A DNA stretch of 38,808 nucleotides. Origin: a virus. Below are positions 5,836 through 13,549 of this stretch, one piece after another; within the stretch, counting starts at the first letter, position 1, and the number at the start of each line of letters is the position of its first letter. The notes beneath the pieces were generated by a model. The model was not told the DNA's origin. It searched no databases and saw only the letters and a program-made list of their open reading frames with translations. The translations under genes were made by a program, and so were the position numbers. The DNA lies in the IMG/VR virus record IMGVR_UViG_3300043639_000040, positions 1-38,808 of that record; one strand, given 5' to 3'.

Positions 5836-6312
5836 TTACTGATCACCGGATAGCACAGACTCAAGGTTTTGAATGATGACCTTAATATTCCCCCATCGCC
5901 TGGCAAAAACATTGGTCTCTTCTTCGCTCAGCAGCATTATATTTAACGAATCCATCTCGTTTCGAATGTCCCTAACGTAGCCGTAGATCTTCATTATTGT
6001 GGGCCGGTTCAGGCGTTCGGCCTTTTCAGCCTCCTTGAGCTTTGCCTCAAGCTCTTTGATCTCCTCGTCTTTGTCGTCAACCAGCTTCCACAGTTCCGTA
6101 ATGGTGTTACGTTCGCCCTTTTCGCTGTAGTCGAGTGTTAGCCGTCGGGCCTCAACCGATGCGTCAAGCTTTTTCTGTTCCCGGGCCTCGATCCTCTTTC
6201 TGCGTGCATCAAGCTGGTGGGAAATGAATGTAAATATCTTAATGACGCCGGCAATGGCGCCGCCGGCGATGGTAAGGTAGGCCAGGAATTGGGTAGTTGT
6301 GAAGTCGCCCAT
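5836..6312 (-). CDS. TM plus coiled-coil protein of lysis region (158 aa)
   Basis: One N-terminal hydrophobic segment (FLAYLTIAGGAIAGVIKIFT, about residues 9-28) is followed by a long, highly charged helix (LDARRKRIEAREQKKL... and DDKDEEIKELEAKLKEAEKA) that should form a coiled coil to about residue 100. The last 50 residues are less charged. ATG 6312 directly abuts the stop of the upstream membrane gene (TAAATG). It is the last gene of the lysis cluster. A holin accessory, antiholin or spanin-like role would fit topology and position, but no family is recognised. Confidence 0.65.
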   Translation of the reverse strand: MGDFTTTQFLAYLTIAGGAIAGVIKIFTFISHQLDARRKRIEAREQKKLDASVEARRLTLDYSEKGERNTITELWKLVDDKDEEIKELEAKLKEAEKAERLNRPTIMKIYGYVRDIRNEMDSLNIMLLSEEETNVFARRWGNIKVIIQNLESVLSGDQ

Positions 6313-6756
6313 TTATTCACGGTTTTGCCTTTCACGGAACAACCTGACGGACACAAATACTGCTAGATAGGTGCAAACGAGCAGCGTGGGGACCGCAGGT
6401 GCTATTGATCCGGTGTAGGCGGAAAGCAGCATTAAAAAGAACCATGTAACAGCATAGGTAGATACTACGAACGCCCTGACGATAATATCTTTGATAAAGA
6501 ACGAAATAAGATGCGAGATCGTGGCCAAGGCGAATACCGTTGCCCATGCCGCCCGGCTCATCGCCATTTCCGAGACATACACGCCGACAAATATGAACCA
6601 GACGGTCCATGCCAGCGAAAACATGAACAGGGATGTCTCGCTCAAAGTGACTCGCTTCTTAAGAATAAAGTAATCACTGAACGCCTCGATCGTATCCAGC
6701 AACGCTGTAAATAGGCCATTCAGTCCGGTTTTTAATGTTTGTACAACCATATCCAT
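6313..6756 (-). CDS. Multi-span membrane protein, holin candidate (147 aa)
   Basis: Four hydrophobic segments are visible: SLFMFSLAWTVWFIFVGVYV, AAWATVFALATISHLISFFI, VRAFVVSTYAVTWFFLMLLS and AVPTLLVCTYLAVFVSVRLF. The N-terminal 35 residues are amphipathic and the tail is basic (RLFRERQNRE). ATG 6756 has a strong aaggggg ribosome binding site 4-5 nt upstream. Size, number of spans and the neighbouring endolysin and spanin-like genes make it the best holin candidate. Sequence alone cannot separate this from another membrane protein. Confidence 0.65.
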   Translation of the reverse strand: MDMVVQTLKTGLNGLFTALLDTIEAFSDYFILKKRVTLSETSLFMFSLAWTVWFIFVGVYVSEMAMSRAAWATVFALATISHLISFFIKDIIVRAFVVSTYAVTWFFLMLLSAYTGSIAPAVPTLLVCTYLAVFVSVRLFRERQNRE

Positions 6757-6770
6757 GATTCCCCCTTGAG

Positions 6771-7184
6771 TTATAGACTACCGACATACGCACCGGCCGC
6801 GAATATCAGTATCTTTTCAACCTTTTCAAAAAACTGTCTCAATGCACTCTTACTCGGGTGCACCTGTTTTCGTAAGAAAGTATTATCTGCCATCAGGTCC
6901 GCGATCATTTGGTCTTTGATAGCTAAAGCGGCCACTCTCAGATCGTCCAGGGCCTTACGTGCTGCGATCTCGTTGTCTTTAGCACCAATAACCGCTATAG
7001 CCTTTTCGTAGGCATCGAGGGCTTTATCCAGCCGCTGTTGGCAAACATCAATGCTGACAGGTAGAGTCGTCGGGGAAGTCCCGGCAGAAGCGGTCGCCTG
7101 AGCTGTTGCCGTTGAATGTAGAGCTATCCCGATCAACAGACCTATTGAGAGCATTACCAGCCTGATTACTTTGATTCGCTGCAT
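6771..7184 (-). CDS. Exported/membrane protein nested with Rz-like gene (137 aa)
   Basis: The N-terminus (MQRIKVIRLVMLSIGLLIGI...) is a signal peptide or membrane anchor with a possible cleavage site near ATAQA. The centre is helical and charged (DVCQQRLDKALDAYEKAIAV), and the C-terminus is hydrophobic (ILIFAAGAYVGSL), which may be a second membrane segment. The first 46 codons overlap the end of the upstream gene in another frame. This nested geometry is that of spanin gene pairs, but no lipobox Cys is present, so it is not a classical Rz1 lipoprotein. It may be an outer-membrane partner of another type or a holin-class protein. Confidence 0.6.
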   Translation of the reverse strand: MQRIKVIRLVMLSIGLLIGIALHSTATAQATASAGTSPTTLPVSIDVCQQRLDKALDAYEKAIAVIGAKDNEIAARKALDDLRVAALAIKDQMIADLMADNTFLRKQVHPSKSALRQFFEKVEKILIFAAGAYVGSL

Positions 7185-7392
7185 TATTTACCTCTTTCTC
7201 CTGATTCACCATTAAATTGGCCTGTACCGCGTTCTTGCCTATGTCGATACCAATGTTTACCGCATCTTTTCGCTCATGTTCGCTTACACCATCCCCTGAA
7301 TAAGCCCACCATAGAAGCCCGATGGTGATCAGTGCGGCGATAAGTCCGCCGATAATGAGCCACTTCCACTGTTTTTCCGATAAAGCGATCAT
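7048..7392 (-). CDS. Rz-like i-spanin candidate (114 aa)
   Basis: One N-terminal span (WLIIGGLIAALITIGLLWWA, about residues 11-30) is followed by a periplasmic Asn/Gln-rich stretch and the ending RFCRDFPDDSTCQH. The F-C-x-x-F-P-x-D-S-x-C ending is, from memory, typical of Rz-like proteins encoded next to phage endolysins. The gene starts two bases after the endolysin stop and its 3' end contains the start of the next gene in another frame, the layout of Rz/Rz1 pairs. It would connect inner to outer membrane during lysis if the host is Gram-negative. Confidence 0.65.
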   Translation of the reverse strand: MIALSEKQWKWLIIGGLIAALITIGLLWWAYSGDGVSEHERKDAVNIGIDIGKNAVQANLMVNQEKEVNNAANQSNQAGNALNRSVDRDSSTFNGNSSGDRFCRDFPDDSTCQH

Positions 7393-7394
7393 AG

Positions 7395-8606
7395 CTATGC
7401 TGTCGCCGTCGTCGCCGGCACATCGCCCGTTCCGCGTCTAATAACCACCCACCCGGCCTTGGCATACTTATCGAGCTCGCTTTCAGGCACGATAGTCACA
7501 GTATTGGTCGGGGTTGAATTGACCTGAGCCAAGACGTCCGTTCGCTTACGCTGGCCCCACCATTCGAGCAAATGGGCGGCAGCTTCGTACAACAGCCACA
7601 GGACAAACGCCACCACGCTTCCGAGGATGACGTATATAATTATCCACCCTGGCAATCCAAGATCGTCCAGTTGGTGCTTATATTCGTTAATGCCCGCTAG
7701 TCCACCGGCATACGCAAACCATCCGGCAAGTTTGAGCTTGATCTTCGTAAGAAAACCAACCTGTACTTCTTTTCCAATGGCGACGTTCGTGCTTTGCGTA
7801 ATCGTCTGCGATGCCCCGCTCTCGCCCTCATCCGTTTGGAATGTGGTCTGCTGTACCGTTCCTTGAGACATCGGCGGCTGACTGTTCCCAGCAGGATCGT
7901 CCCCACCAACTGGAGGGGCCGGAGTGTCAGCGGAGACGGACCCGGTTCCGGCAGTGTCCGAATCCTGGCTGGTTGCAGCCGCCGAGATTTGTGAAACTAT
8001 AAGAATGTGTTCAAATTTCATCGCATAACCGGCAATAAGCAGGCCGTTCTTACCTTTATCGCCGTTGATGATCTCTCGAGCTTCTTCATATTGGTGAACC
8101 GTTGCCGAATCGCCATGCAGCATTCGATCGAGCGTGAATTGGCCGCGGCCATCCTTTCGATAGATACCGTGTGACATGCCGGCAACCATCGCCTCGTATG
8201 CCCATTCATTTTCAAGCAGCAGATCGGGATTCTTGACGAACATATCCCCGACGCCAAGCAGCTTGCCAATAGCCCGGTACTTATCTTCCCAAGTCGTTTG
8301 AACTTTGCCTCTACCGTAAAACCCGGATAGCCAGTAGCGGTCCTGATTTGCACGGCCCTTCGATCCCGCACGATTACGGCCTTCTTTGACCGGAACAAAG
8401 TGGTTGCCGTTAATACCGGTCTCGTGGTACTCGGTGGCAAGAACGTAAGAATACTGAGCAATACCGTGAATACGGGTCTCGGTCTCAAATTTGTTGAGAT
8501 CTGCATTTAAGGCGTCGACGGTTGCTTGAGTGGTTGGGCCATACACATCAAAAGCTTTGTGGTAAAGCTGCCAAAAACGTTTACGGTCAAGTTTTAACGG
8601 ACTCAT
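7395..8606 (-). CDS. GH19-like endolysin with C-terminal membrane anchor (403 aa)
   Basis: Residues 1-200 resemble glycoside hydrolase 19-type (chitinase/lysozyme-fold) endolysins: YVLATEYHETG with Glu59 and Glu62 as candidate catalytic acids, FYGRGKVQTTWEDKY (96-110, compare the GRG-xQ-TW motif of the family), and LLLENEWAYEAMVAG. Residues 205-285 are a Ser/Thr/Pro/Gly-rich linker. A strong hydrophobic helix follows at 311-330 (WIIIYVILGSVVAFVLWLLY), then a basic, soluble tail. A C-terminal anchor is unusual for an endolysin and would hold the enzyme at the membrane. It heads the lysis cluster. ATG 8606 has no clear ribosome binding site. Confidence 0.75.
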   Translation of the reverse strand: MSPLKLDRKRFWQLYHKAFDVYGPTTQATVDALNADLNKFETETRIHGIAQYSYVLATEYHETGINGNHFVPVKEGRNRAGSKGRANQDRYWLSGFYGRGKVQTTWEDKYRAIGKLLGVGDMFVKNPDLLLENEWAYEAMVAGMSHGIYRKDGRGQFTLDRMLHGDSATVHQYEEAREIINGDKGKNGLLIAGYAMKFEHILIVSQISAAATSQDSDTAGTGSVSADTPAPPVGGDDPAGNSQPPMSQGTVQQTTFQTDEGESGASQTITQSTNVAIGKEVQVGFLTKIKLKLAGWFAYAGGLAGINEYKHQLDDLGLPGWIIIYVILGSVVAFVLWLLYEAAAHLLEWWGQRKRTDVLAQVNSTPTNTVTIVPESELDKYAKAGWVVIRRGTGDVPATTATA

Positions 8607-8665
8607 ATATCGAAAGAATATGAGTTAAAGCGGTAAGTTATTTTTGCGGGGAGAGCGGAAGAGCC

Positions 8666-9121
8666 CTAATTTGCAGACAATAATACGATCGAGCCATCAA
8701 CTACGTCCATCACAACCGGGCCATTCGATGTATAGAACTGAACGTCTTCAAGGTCCAGATCACTGTCGCCCTTCACCGTATCGAATATTATATCGAGCAA
8801 CACACCGCGTCCGCCGAATCCATACGGATTAACACCATCGAAGTAAAACACACCCGGCTCCTCGCCATTGCAAAGTATCGCCGTACTGCCAATGAAGTCG
8901 CCGGGTGCGCATCCCCAATTATTCTCTTTGCCGCCGGTCGCTTGTAAAACGGCATCGTCGTAATAAATGACACCTTGAAACGCGATGATGTTTCGCACCC
9001 CGCTTGCCCTGAGCGATACCAGAACCTTATCGTTTGGGTTGGCCTTTAGCGTTGGTGCCGTGATCCTTTGGGCTGATGCCCCGATGGTTAGAAGTAGAAT
9101 TGTGATGAGTGTTTTTATCAT
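8666..9121 (-). CDS. Secreted cohesin-like protein (151 aa)
   Basis: ATG 9121 starts a clear signal peptide (MIKTLITILLLTIGASAQ, cleavage after SAQ). An upstream in-frame ATG at 9163 would add 14 non-hydrophobic residues before it. The mature domain has the cohesin-like beta-sandwich pattern: VLVSLRASGVRNIIAFQGVI followed by YYDDAVLQ, then a GRGVLLDIIFDTVKGDSDLD strand-turn. Three Cys are present. Cohesin-like domains bind dockerins or act as cell-surface adhesion modules. In a phage lysis/tail-fibre boundary it may act on the host surface, for example superinfection exclusion or particle adhesion. That role is inferred from export and position only. Confidence 0.6.
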   Translation of the reverse strand: MIKTLITILLLTIGASAQRITAPTLKANPNDKVLVSLRASGVRNIIAFQGVIYYDDAVLQATGGKENNWGCAPGDFIGSTAILCNGEEPGVFYFDGVNPYGFGGRGVLLDIIFDTVKGDSDLDLEDVQFYTSNGPVVMDVVDGSIVLLSAN

Positions 9122-9209
9122 AATTTTAAGGCTGTCCGCCCATAACTCGCCAATTGCAAGCAAATGCGATAAAGCGGCTAGTTCAAAGGCGATAAGACTG
9201 GGAATTCAG

Positions 9210-9226
9210 TGTTGACTGTGTCAACA
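9210..9226. promoter_or_regulatory. Short palindrome between fibre and lysis genes
   Basis: TGTTGAC-TGT-GTCAACA, 7-bp perfect arms, sits between the tail-fibre stop (9252) and the cohesin-like gene. No T-tract follows on either strand, so an operator or processing site is as likely as a terminator. Confidence 0.4.
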
Positions 9227-9251
9227 TGTTCGCTGCCGTCCGCCGGGTTGA

Positions 9252-10598
9252 TCAAGCTTGTGTCCAATCTCCATTACCATCGGCCATGAATTGATGTGTG
9301 CCGAGATAGGTGACTGTGAGTACTGAACCTAACATAGACGCCTGTAACGCACTCGAATCATCAGCAAGAAGCGGGCTGCTATTGATAGAAGTCAGGATTT
9401 GGTCAGAGGAACTACTTGTTTTGACGTATAGCTTGTTTGTGGCGTCTTTCACCCAAAACGTCCAATGAGTTTTGCCTGCTACGCAGTTGGCGGCTAAGTC
9501 TACGGTAGCCGTCACATTTCCACCTGAAGTATCTACTTGATAAATCGTTGTGTGCTCACTTCCAGTAGCGGTAAAATCCGCTGCCTTCCCCACGACCGGG
9601 CGTTTATCCGAGAAATCACCCGAAAAGGTCAGCTCTACCCCTGCATCGGGCAAGTTAAATAGCAATGCTCTCAGATCCGTCTGAGCACTGTTGACTCTTA
9701 TGCGGCGGTAATATGCATTGCCGATCGGGTGAATGTTCAGCCCCCCACTACCAAGCTCGACCTCCTCCGACCCGTTGTGGTATCCAGCATTTGTGCCCGT
9801 CAACAGACGGAAGTTGATATCGTTCGTATCTATCGTGCCGCCGGGGGCTGAAGTGCAAACCCATGTCGTATTGGGGTCAGACGTTCCCGCATTAGCCACC
9901 CTGAACAACACGCCCTGCATGGAGTCGAAGGTGTCAAACAAAGGGTGTCGATACGGCACGGCATCGACTACCCAAATGCCATTTTCCGTGAGGTCGGATT
10001 GATTTGGAACGATCGCGATCTGACCATCAATGAGCGGCAAGCCGTTCAATATATCGCCGTCGTTAAGGTCTGTGGCGATGTCAATATTGCCTTCCGCTGC
10101 AATAACGTCAACCTCGAAATAAAAAGGCTTGGCCGGTGCCCCTGATTTGCGAATATATTGCACCAACTCAACCGCATCGCCAGGGAGTCCAACAAACTCA
10201 GCCTTATCACCCGCCCCCCGGCCCGTGATCTGCTTGCCTTGTACAATTAAAGTGCTGCCGTCCCCAATGATATCCCCGCCGTTGGCTGTGAATTCCAGGG
10301 TGAATTTTTTTCCCGCGGCTAATATAACTGCAGTTATATTGTCTGTGCTATCCGTAGTTCCGTAGTTGCCGTCGATCGGGGCATCTACATCGCTTGCGAA
10401 ATTATCCAGATCGATCGTATCGGTGTCGATGGGAATAGGATCTCCACCGCCGCCTACGACACGGCCCGTGAGACTTGAGACCTTAACTCTTTTTACTGTG
10501 CCATCCGGCTTAACCAACGGCACGTGATCCAATGTGGGACTCGGATTCGCTTCTACTGCTCGCTCGAGTAAATAAGCTGAATAACTTTCGTCAGGCAT
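9252..10598 (-). CDS. Tail fibre/tip protein (448 aa)
   Basis: The N-terminus contains DHVPLVKPDGTVKRVKVSSL, similar to short tail-tip adaptor segments. Residues about 175-265 match a module seen in many phage fibres, with INGLPLIDG-type, NQSDLTENGIWVVD and TTWVCTSAPGGTI elements (here DILNGLPLIDGQIAIVPNQS, NGIWVVDAVPYRH and TTWVCTSAPGGTIDTNDINF). The C-terminus is rich in Thr and Ser and predicts beta structure (GSVLTVTYLGTHQFMADGNG). It is the last gene of the tail block, next to the lysis cluster, where receptor-binding proteins usually lie. It is probably the host-recognition fibre. Confidence 0.65.
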   Translation of the reverse strand: MPDESYSAYLLERAVEANPSPTLDHVPLVKPDGTVKRVKVSSLTGRVVGGGGDPIPIDTDTIDLDNFASDVDAPIDGNYGTTDSTDNITAVILAAGKKFTLEFTANGGDIIGDGSTLIVQGKQITGRGAGDKAEFVGLPGDAVELVQYIRKSGAPAKPFYFEVDVIAAEGNIDIATDLNDGDILNGLPLIDGQIAIVPNQSDLTENGIWVVDAVPYRHPLFDTFDSMQGVLFRVANAGTSDPNTTWVCTSAPGGTIDTNDINFRLLTGTNAGYHNGSEEVELGSGGLNIHPIGNAYYRRIRVNSAQTDLRALLFNLPDAGVELTFSGDFSDKRPVVGKAADFTATGSEHTTIYQVDTSGGNVTATVDLAANCVAGKTHWTFWVKDATNKLYVKTSSSSDQILTSINSSPLLADDSSALQASMLGSVLTVTYLGTHQFMADGNGDWTQA

Positions 10599-10619
10599 TT
10601 ATCTATTATCAAGAAATTT

Positions 10620-12317
10620 TTATTCAGTTAATCTGCCGCCAAATTCATTGGTCAGTCTATGACCCGATCCATCAGTTAAATAAGTAACAGGACCGTCTTC
10701 GATAAGTACCGGTATGGTCCTATCAACTATCGAATCGTCGTAGAGAGTGCTGGAGTATTTGCGGCCGGTGAACGCGGCCCCGGGAAGTGAGGCATTTGAG
10801 ATATCAAATTCGATCTGTTCAAGAATGACTGGAAAATTATAAACACCCGAGCCTCTATCAGTAATAGCGACCACATCTGCTTCTTGAAGAAGAAGAGCTT
10901 CACGGGTAGCTCGCCATTTATAAAAGAAGTCCGCGTCCCGCTGCTCGGCTAAAGCTCCTGCCGCGATGCGATATGCCTGGTCAGTATTATCGATGGCTTG
11001 TCCGTTTAGCTCTTTGGGTGAGGTTTTCTTGATCTTGGCAATATGGGCGTCGTCTCGTAAGCGGAGCTCGATAAGACGCCAATCCTGCCTGGCATCGCGG
11101 TATTTGAGATCGATCCGGTTAATACTGTTGGACCGGCTGCCAAGCAGCCATTGGAATGTAGCTTTTATAACGTTGGATCTTGACGTTGCCGATCGCACTT
11201 CTTCCCGATCGCTGAATACTGCAGCAACCCGCAAAACTTCAGTACCGGTGCGATTCAGGTCCGGCGGCAACGGAGCGGATAGCAAGGGCAATGTGGTAAT
11301 GCTAAACGCTGTTCCGTCATTCTCAGCAATATATCGAAGCTTACTGGAATTTGCTGTTGGTGAAACGAACCATTTAACAGAAGTTACGCCTCCTGGCATC
11401 GTGACAGTCGATACGTCAATCTTCTGGCCGGCGGTGATGATAACGGAGTCAAACGGAGATAAAAGCGTTTCCCCGACTGCATTTACCCAGGCATACGCGA
11501 CCGCATAGGTGCCCGCCGGGAAAGCCGTCGATGATGCAGATGCGGCCAGCACAGGAGCCGCTGTCGGGTCTGAGATAGGCTGTGATGCCGAATCGAACTG
11601 CAGGCTCGTATCGAGCTCCAGATCGCCAAAAACAGCGGTAAGATCTACTACCGCAGATCCTGATACCCAACTTACTCGATATCGCCGGTAAAGTGACGGA
11701 TGAGACGAGATCACGCCCGCTATATAAGAGGCGATGGTCTCATTCGTATCATCGTCGCCGGTCCTAAATGTGAACGTAACACCTTCCAGCGTGATCGTGC
11801 ACGTCGTAGCAGTTGTGTGTGCAGTAACAGTGATCGACGCCGTTGCCGGCGTAGACCCGCCATCGCAACCAGAAAAACCGGAAATGCTGAACAGGCCGCC
11901 AGTTGAACTCAGACCTACGCTATTTTGGGCGGTTGAATAATTCGCATCAATAACTCTGTGGATCTCGCTCTGATTCGTATGCGGGGCAATTAATAGCCAA
12001 TTATCAACATTATCGATCCAGTCAATTACAGAATCTACCGGCAGTGTGGTACCACCGGCCGCGTAATCTTCAGTACACAATGCCCAGGGCGATGGCTTTT
12101 TGTTTTTGATACTGAGCTTGCCATTTGCGGCCTGGGCAAGATATAGACGCGACGAAACGAATATTACATCGTTTAACAGATCGAGAGCATTCATCTGCTC
12201 AGTCACAGCGACATTACAGGTGTAACGCTTGCGCAAGAAGTTACCCAGACCGGGTAGAGCTTCCGGTGGCGGATCTATTGGATCTGGAGGCGGCTCCGGC
12301 GGCCACATTGCAACCAT
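10620..12317 (-). CDS. Tail hub/central tip protein (565 aa)
   Basis: A Pro-rich start (PPEPPPDPIDPPPEALPGLG) is followed by NALDLLNDVIFVSSRLYLAQ and ANGKLSIKNKKPSPWAL, the pattern of tail hub proteins in which a tail-tip domain precedes insert modules. Residues about 250-350 form an Ig-like insert (PAGTYAVAYAWVNAVGETLL). The C-terminal part returns to hub-like sequence: YRIAAGALAEQRDADFFYKW, EADVVAITDRGSGVYNFPVI. It ends HRLTNEFGGRLTE. Position after the distal tail protein and before the fibre fits the central tip (J-like) role. Assignment is by pattern and gene order. Confidence 0.6.
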   Translation of the reverse strand: MVAMWPPEPPPDPIDPPPEALPGLGNFLRKRYTCNVAVTEQMNALDLLNDVIFVSSRLYLAQAANGKLSIKNKKPSPWALCTEDYAAGGTTLPVDSVIDWIDNVDNWLLIAPHTNQSEIHRVIDANYSTAQNSVGLSSTGGLFSISGFSGCDGGSTPATASITVTAHTTATTCTITLEGVTFTFRTGDDDTNETIASYIAGVISSHPSLYRRYRVSWVSGSAVVDLTAVFGDLELDTSLQFDSASQPISDPTAAPVLAASASSTAFPAGTYAVAYAWVNAVGETLLSPFDSVIITAGQKIDVSTVTMPGGVTSVKWFVSPTANSSKLRYIAENDGTAFSITTLPLLSAPLPPDLNRTGTEVLRVAAVFSDREEVRSATSRSNVIKATFQWLLGSRSNSINRIDLKYRDARQDWRLIELRLRDDAHIAKIKKTSPKELNGQAIDNTDQAYRIAAGALAEQRDADFFYKWRATREALLLQEADVVAITDRGSGVYNFPVILEQIEFDISNASLPGAAFTGRKYSSTLYDDSIVDRTIPVLIEDGPVTYLTDGSGHRLTNEFGGRLTE

Positions 12318-12323
12318 AAAAAA

Positions 12324-13547
12324 TTATCCTTCCTGAACAAAAACAAAATCTGAAAGACTTCGATCGATGATAAATTCATCATTAAACTGATAGCTTTCGT
12401 AAGCATCGTCATCCTCGATCCACGCTTCATCGAGCTTAAAATAATCTTGAGACGTTAATATAAATCGGGCGTGAGCCGTCGCGTTATTGCTAAACGTGCC
12501 CGTTGTCACCCAATCCCCTGAACCATCAGGGACTGTCACCAAGCGGCCGTAGACCACGATTGCGATATCCGGGGCCGGCTCGATCACCTCGACAGCGGAA
12601 TTTGTGCACTGTCCGGTTATGCAGGCTGTTCGGGAATAATTACCCGGCGCAACCCACGATGAACCGATCAGATTTAAGGCCCCGATCTTTCCAAATGTTT
12701 CGTGATAATTCGTGACGGAAAGCGGCAAAAGAGCATTAGTCGATCTCGCCCGGGCAAAATGGCTTATCTCACCCTCGCAAACTGCCGATCTAATGCGAAT
12801 ATTGGCCCCCGTATCGTCATAACCGATATGCTGACCAAGAAGTTGTGAGATTCCAAACACTTCCGGTACCGGGCGGGTGGCGTCCAAGTCGCTAAAGCTC
12901 GAGTATGCAAGCGTTTTTTGTACGGTTTTATGCAGGCCGAAAAAGCCGGCTATACCGCCACGCTTTACGCGAACGGAATAACTTGTGGTGCCATACTGCG
13001 GAATAAATAAAAATCCCTCGAATTCCGGATCGGCTGAAACCCGGCCCTCTTGATCTTCTTTCGTGAATTTTCGACGCGGGATCTGTACATCGGTACCGCT
13101 GAAACCGCCCAATATCCAATTTGATTTAACGGTAAGGCTCGATTTGTCCCCGGACTCCGGCTTTTCACACCGGCCGGCAAACAAGATCTGGGAAAGATCA
13201 AGAGAGGTACTTTGACTGCGGGAGATCAGCCGAATAACTTTGATAAGGCCCTCAAAACCGTTATCGAATTCAAACTGTGAGATCTCGCGGGAAATATTAG
13301 AAAACTCGACACTGGCCGTATTCGATTCCGGGCCCAGTTTTCGATTAACGTTACCGAATTTCTTGATCAGGCATTTATATTGAACGCCGTAAAATGCAAC
13401 ACCCTCGACGGCAGCAAAACACTCTATAGAGTAATTCGGGTCAAAACCATCGTCGCCGGGCACGGTATCAGAGCCATAGATCTCGCAAACCACGCTTAGA
13501 TCTGTAGCGGTTGTCAGAATATTTGCCCATGCAGCGTTGTCTATCAT
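12324..13547 (-). CDS. Distal tail/baseplate-like protein (407 aa)
   Basis: The sequence has an N-terminal region with FAAVEGVAFYGVQYKCLIKK and ASVEFSNISREISQFEFDNG, reminiscent of distal tail or hub-1 proteins that describe a field and surface of the tail tip. Then comes LFAGRCEKPESG, and a central part with TTSYSVRVKRGGIAGFFGLH. The C-terminus is acidic (AWIEDDDAYESYQFNDEFII). It lies between the LamG-containing minor tail protein (2 bp gap) and the hub protein, the normal position of the distal tail protein in siphophages. No catalytic residues are recognised. Confidence 0.55.
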   Translation of the reverse strand: MIDNAAWANILTTATDLSVVCEIYGSDTVPGDDGFDPNYSIECFAAVEGVAFYGVQYKCLIKKFGNVNRKLGPESNTASVEFSNISREISQFEFDNGFEGLIKVIRLISRSQSTSLDLSQILFAGRCEKPESGDKSSLTVKSNWILGGFSGTDVQIPRRKFTKEDQEGRVSADPEFEGFLFIPQYGTTSYSVRVKRGGIAGFFGLHKTVQKTLAYSSFSDLDATRPVPEVFGISQLLGQHIGYDDTGANIRIRSAVCEGEISHFARARSTNALLPLSVTNYHETFGKIGALNLIGSSWVAPGNYSRTACITGQCTNSAVEVIEPAPDIAIVVYGRLVTVPDGSGDWVTTGTFSNNATAHARFILTSQDYFKLDEAWIEDDDAYESYQFNDEFIIDRSLSDFVFVQEG

Positions 13548-13549
13548 GC

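Noticed and set aside
5653-5853. 66-aa plus-strand frame in the integrase-lysis gap
   Set aside because: AT-rich low-complexity translation, no ribosome binding site, and it runs into the end of the opposite gene.
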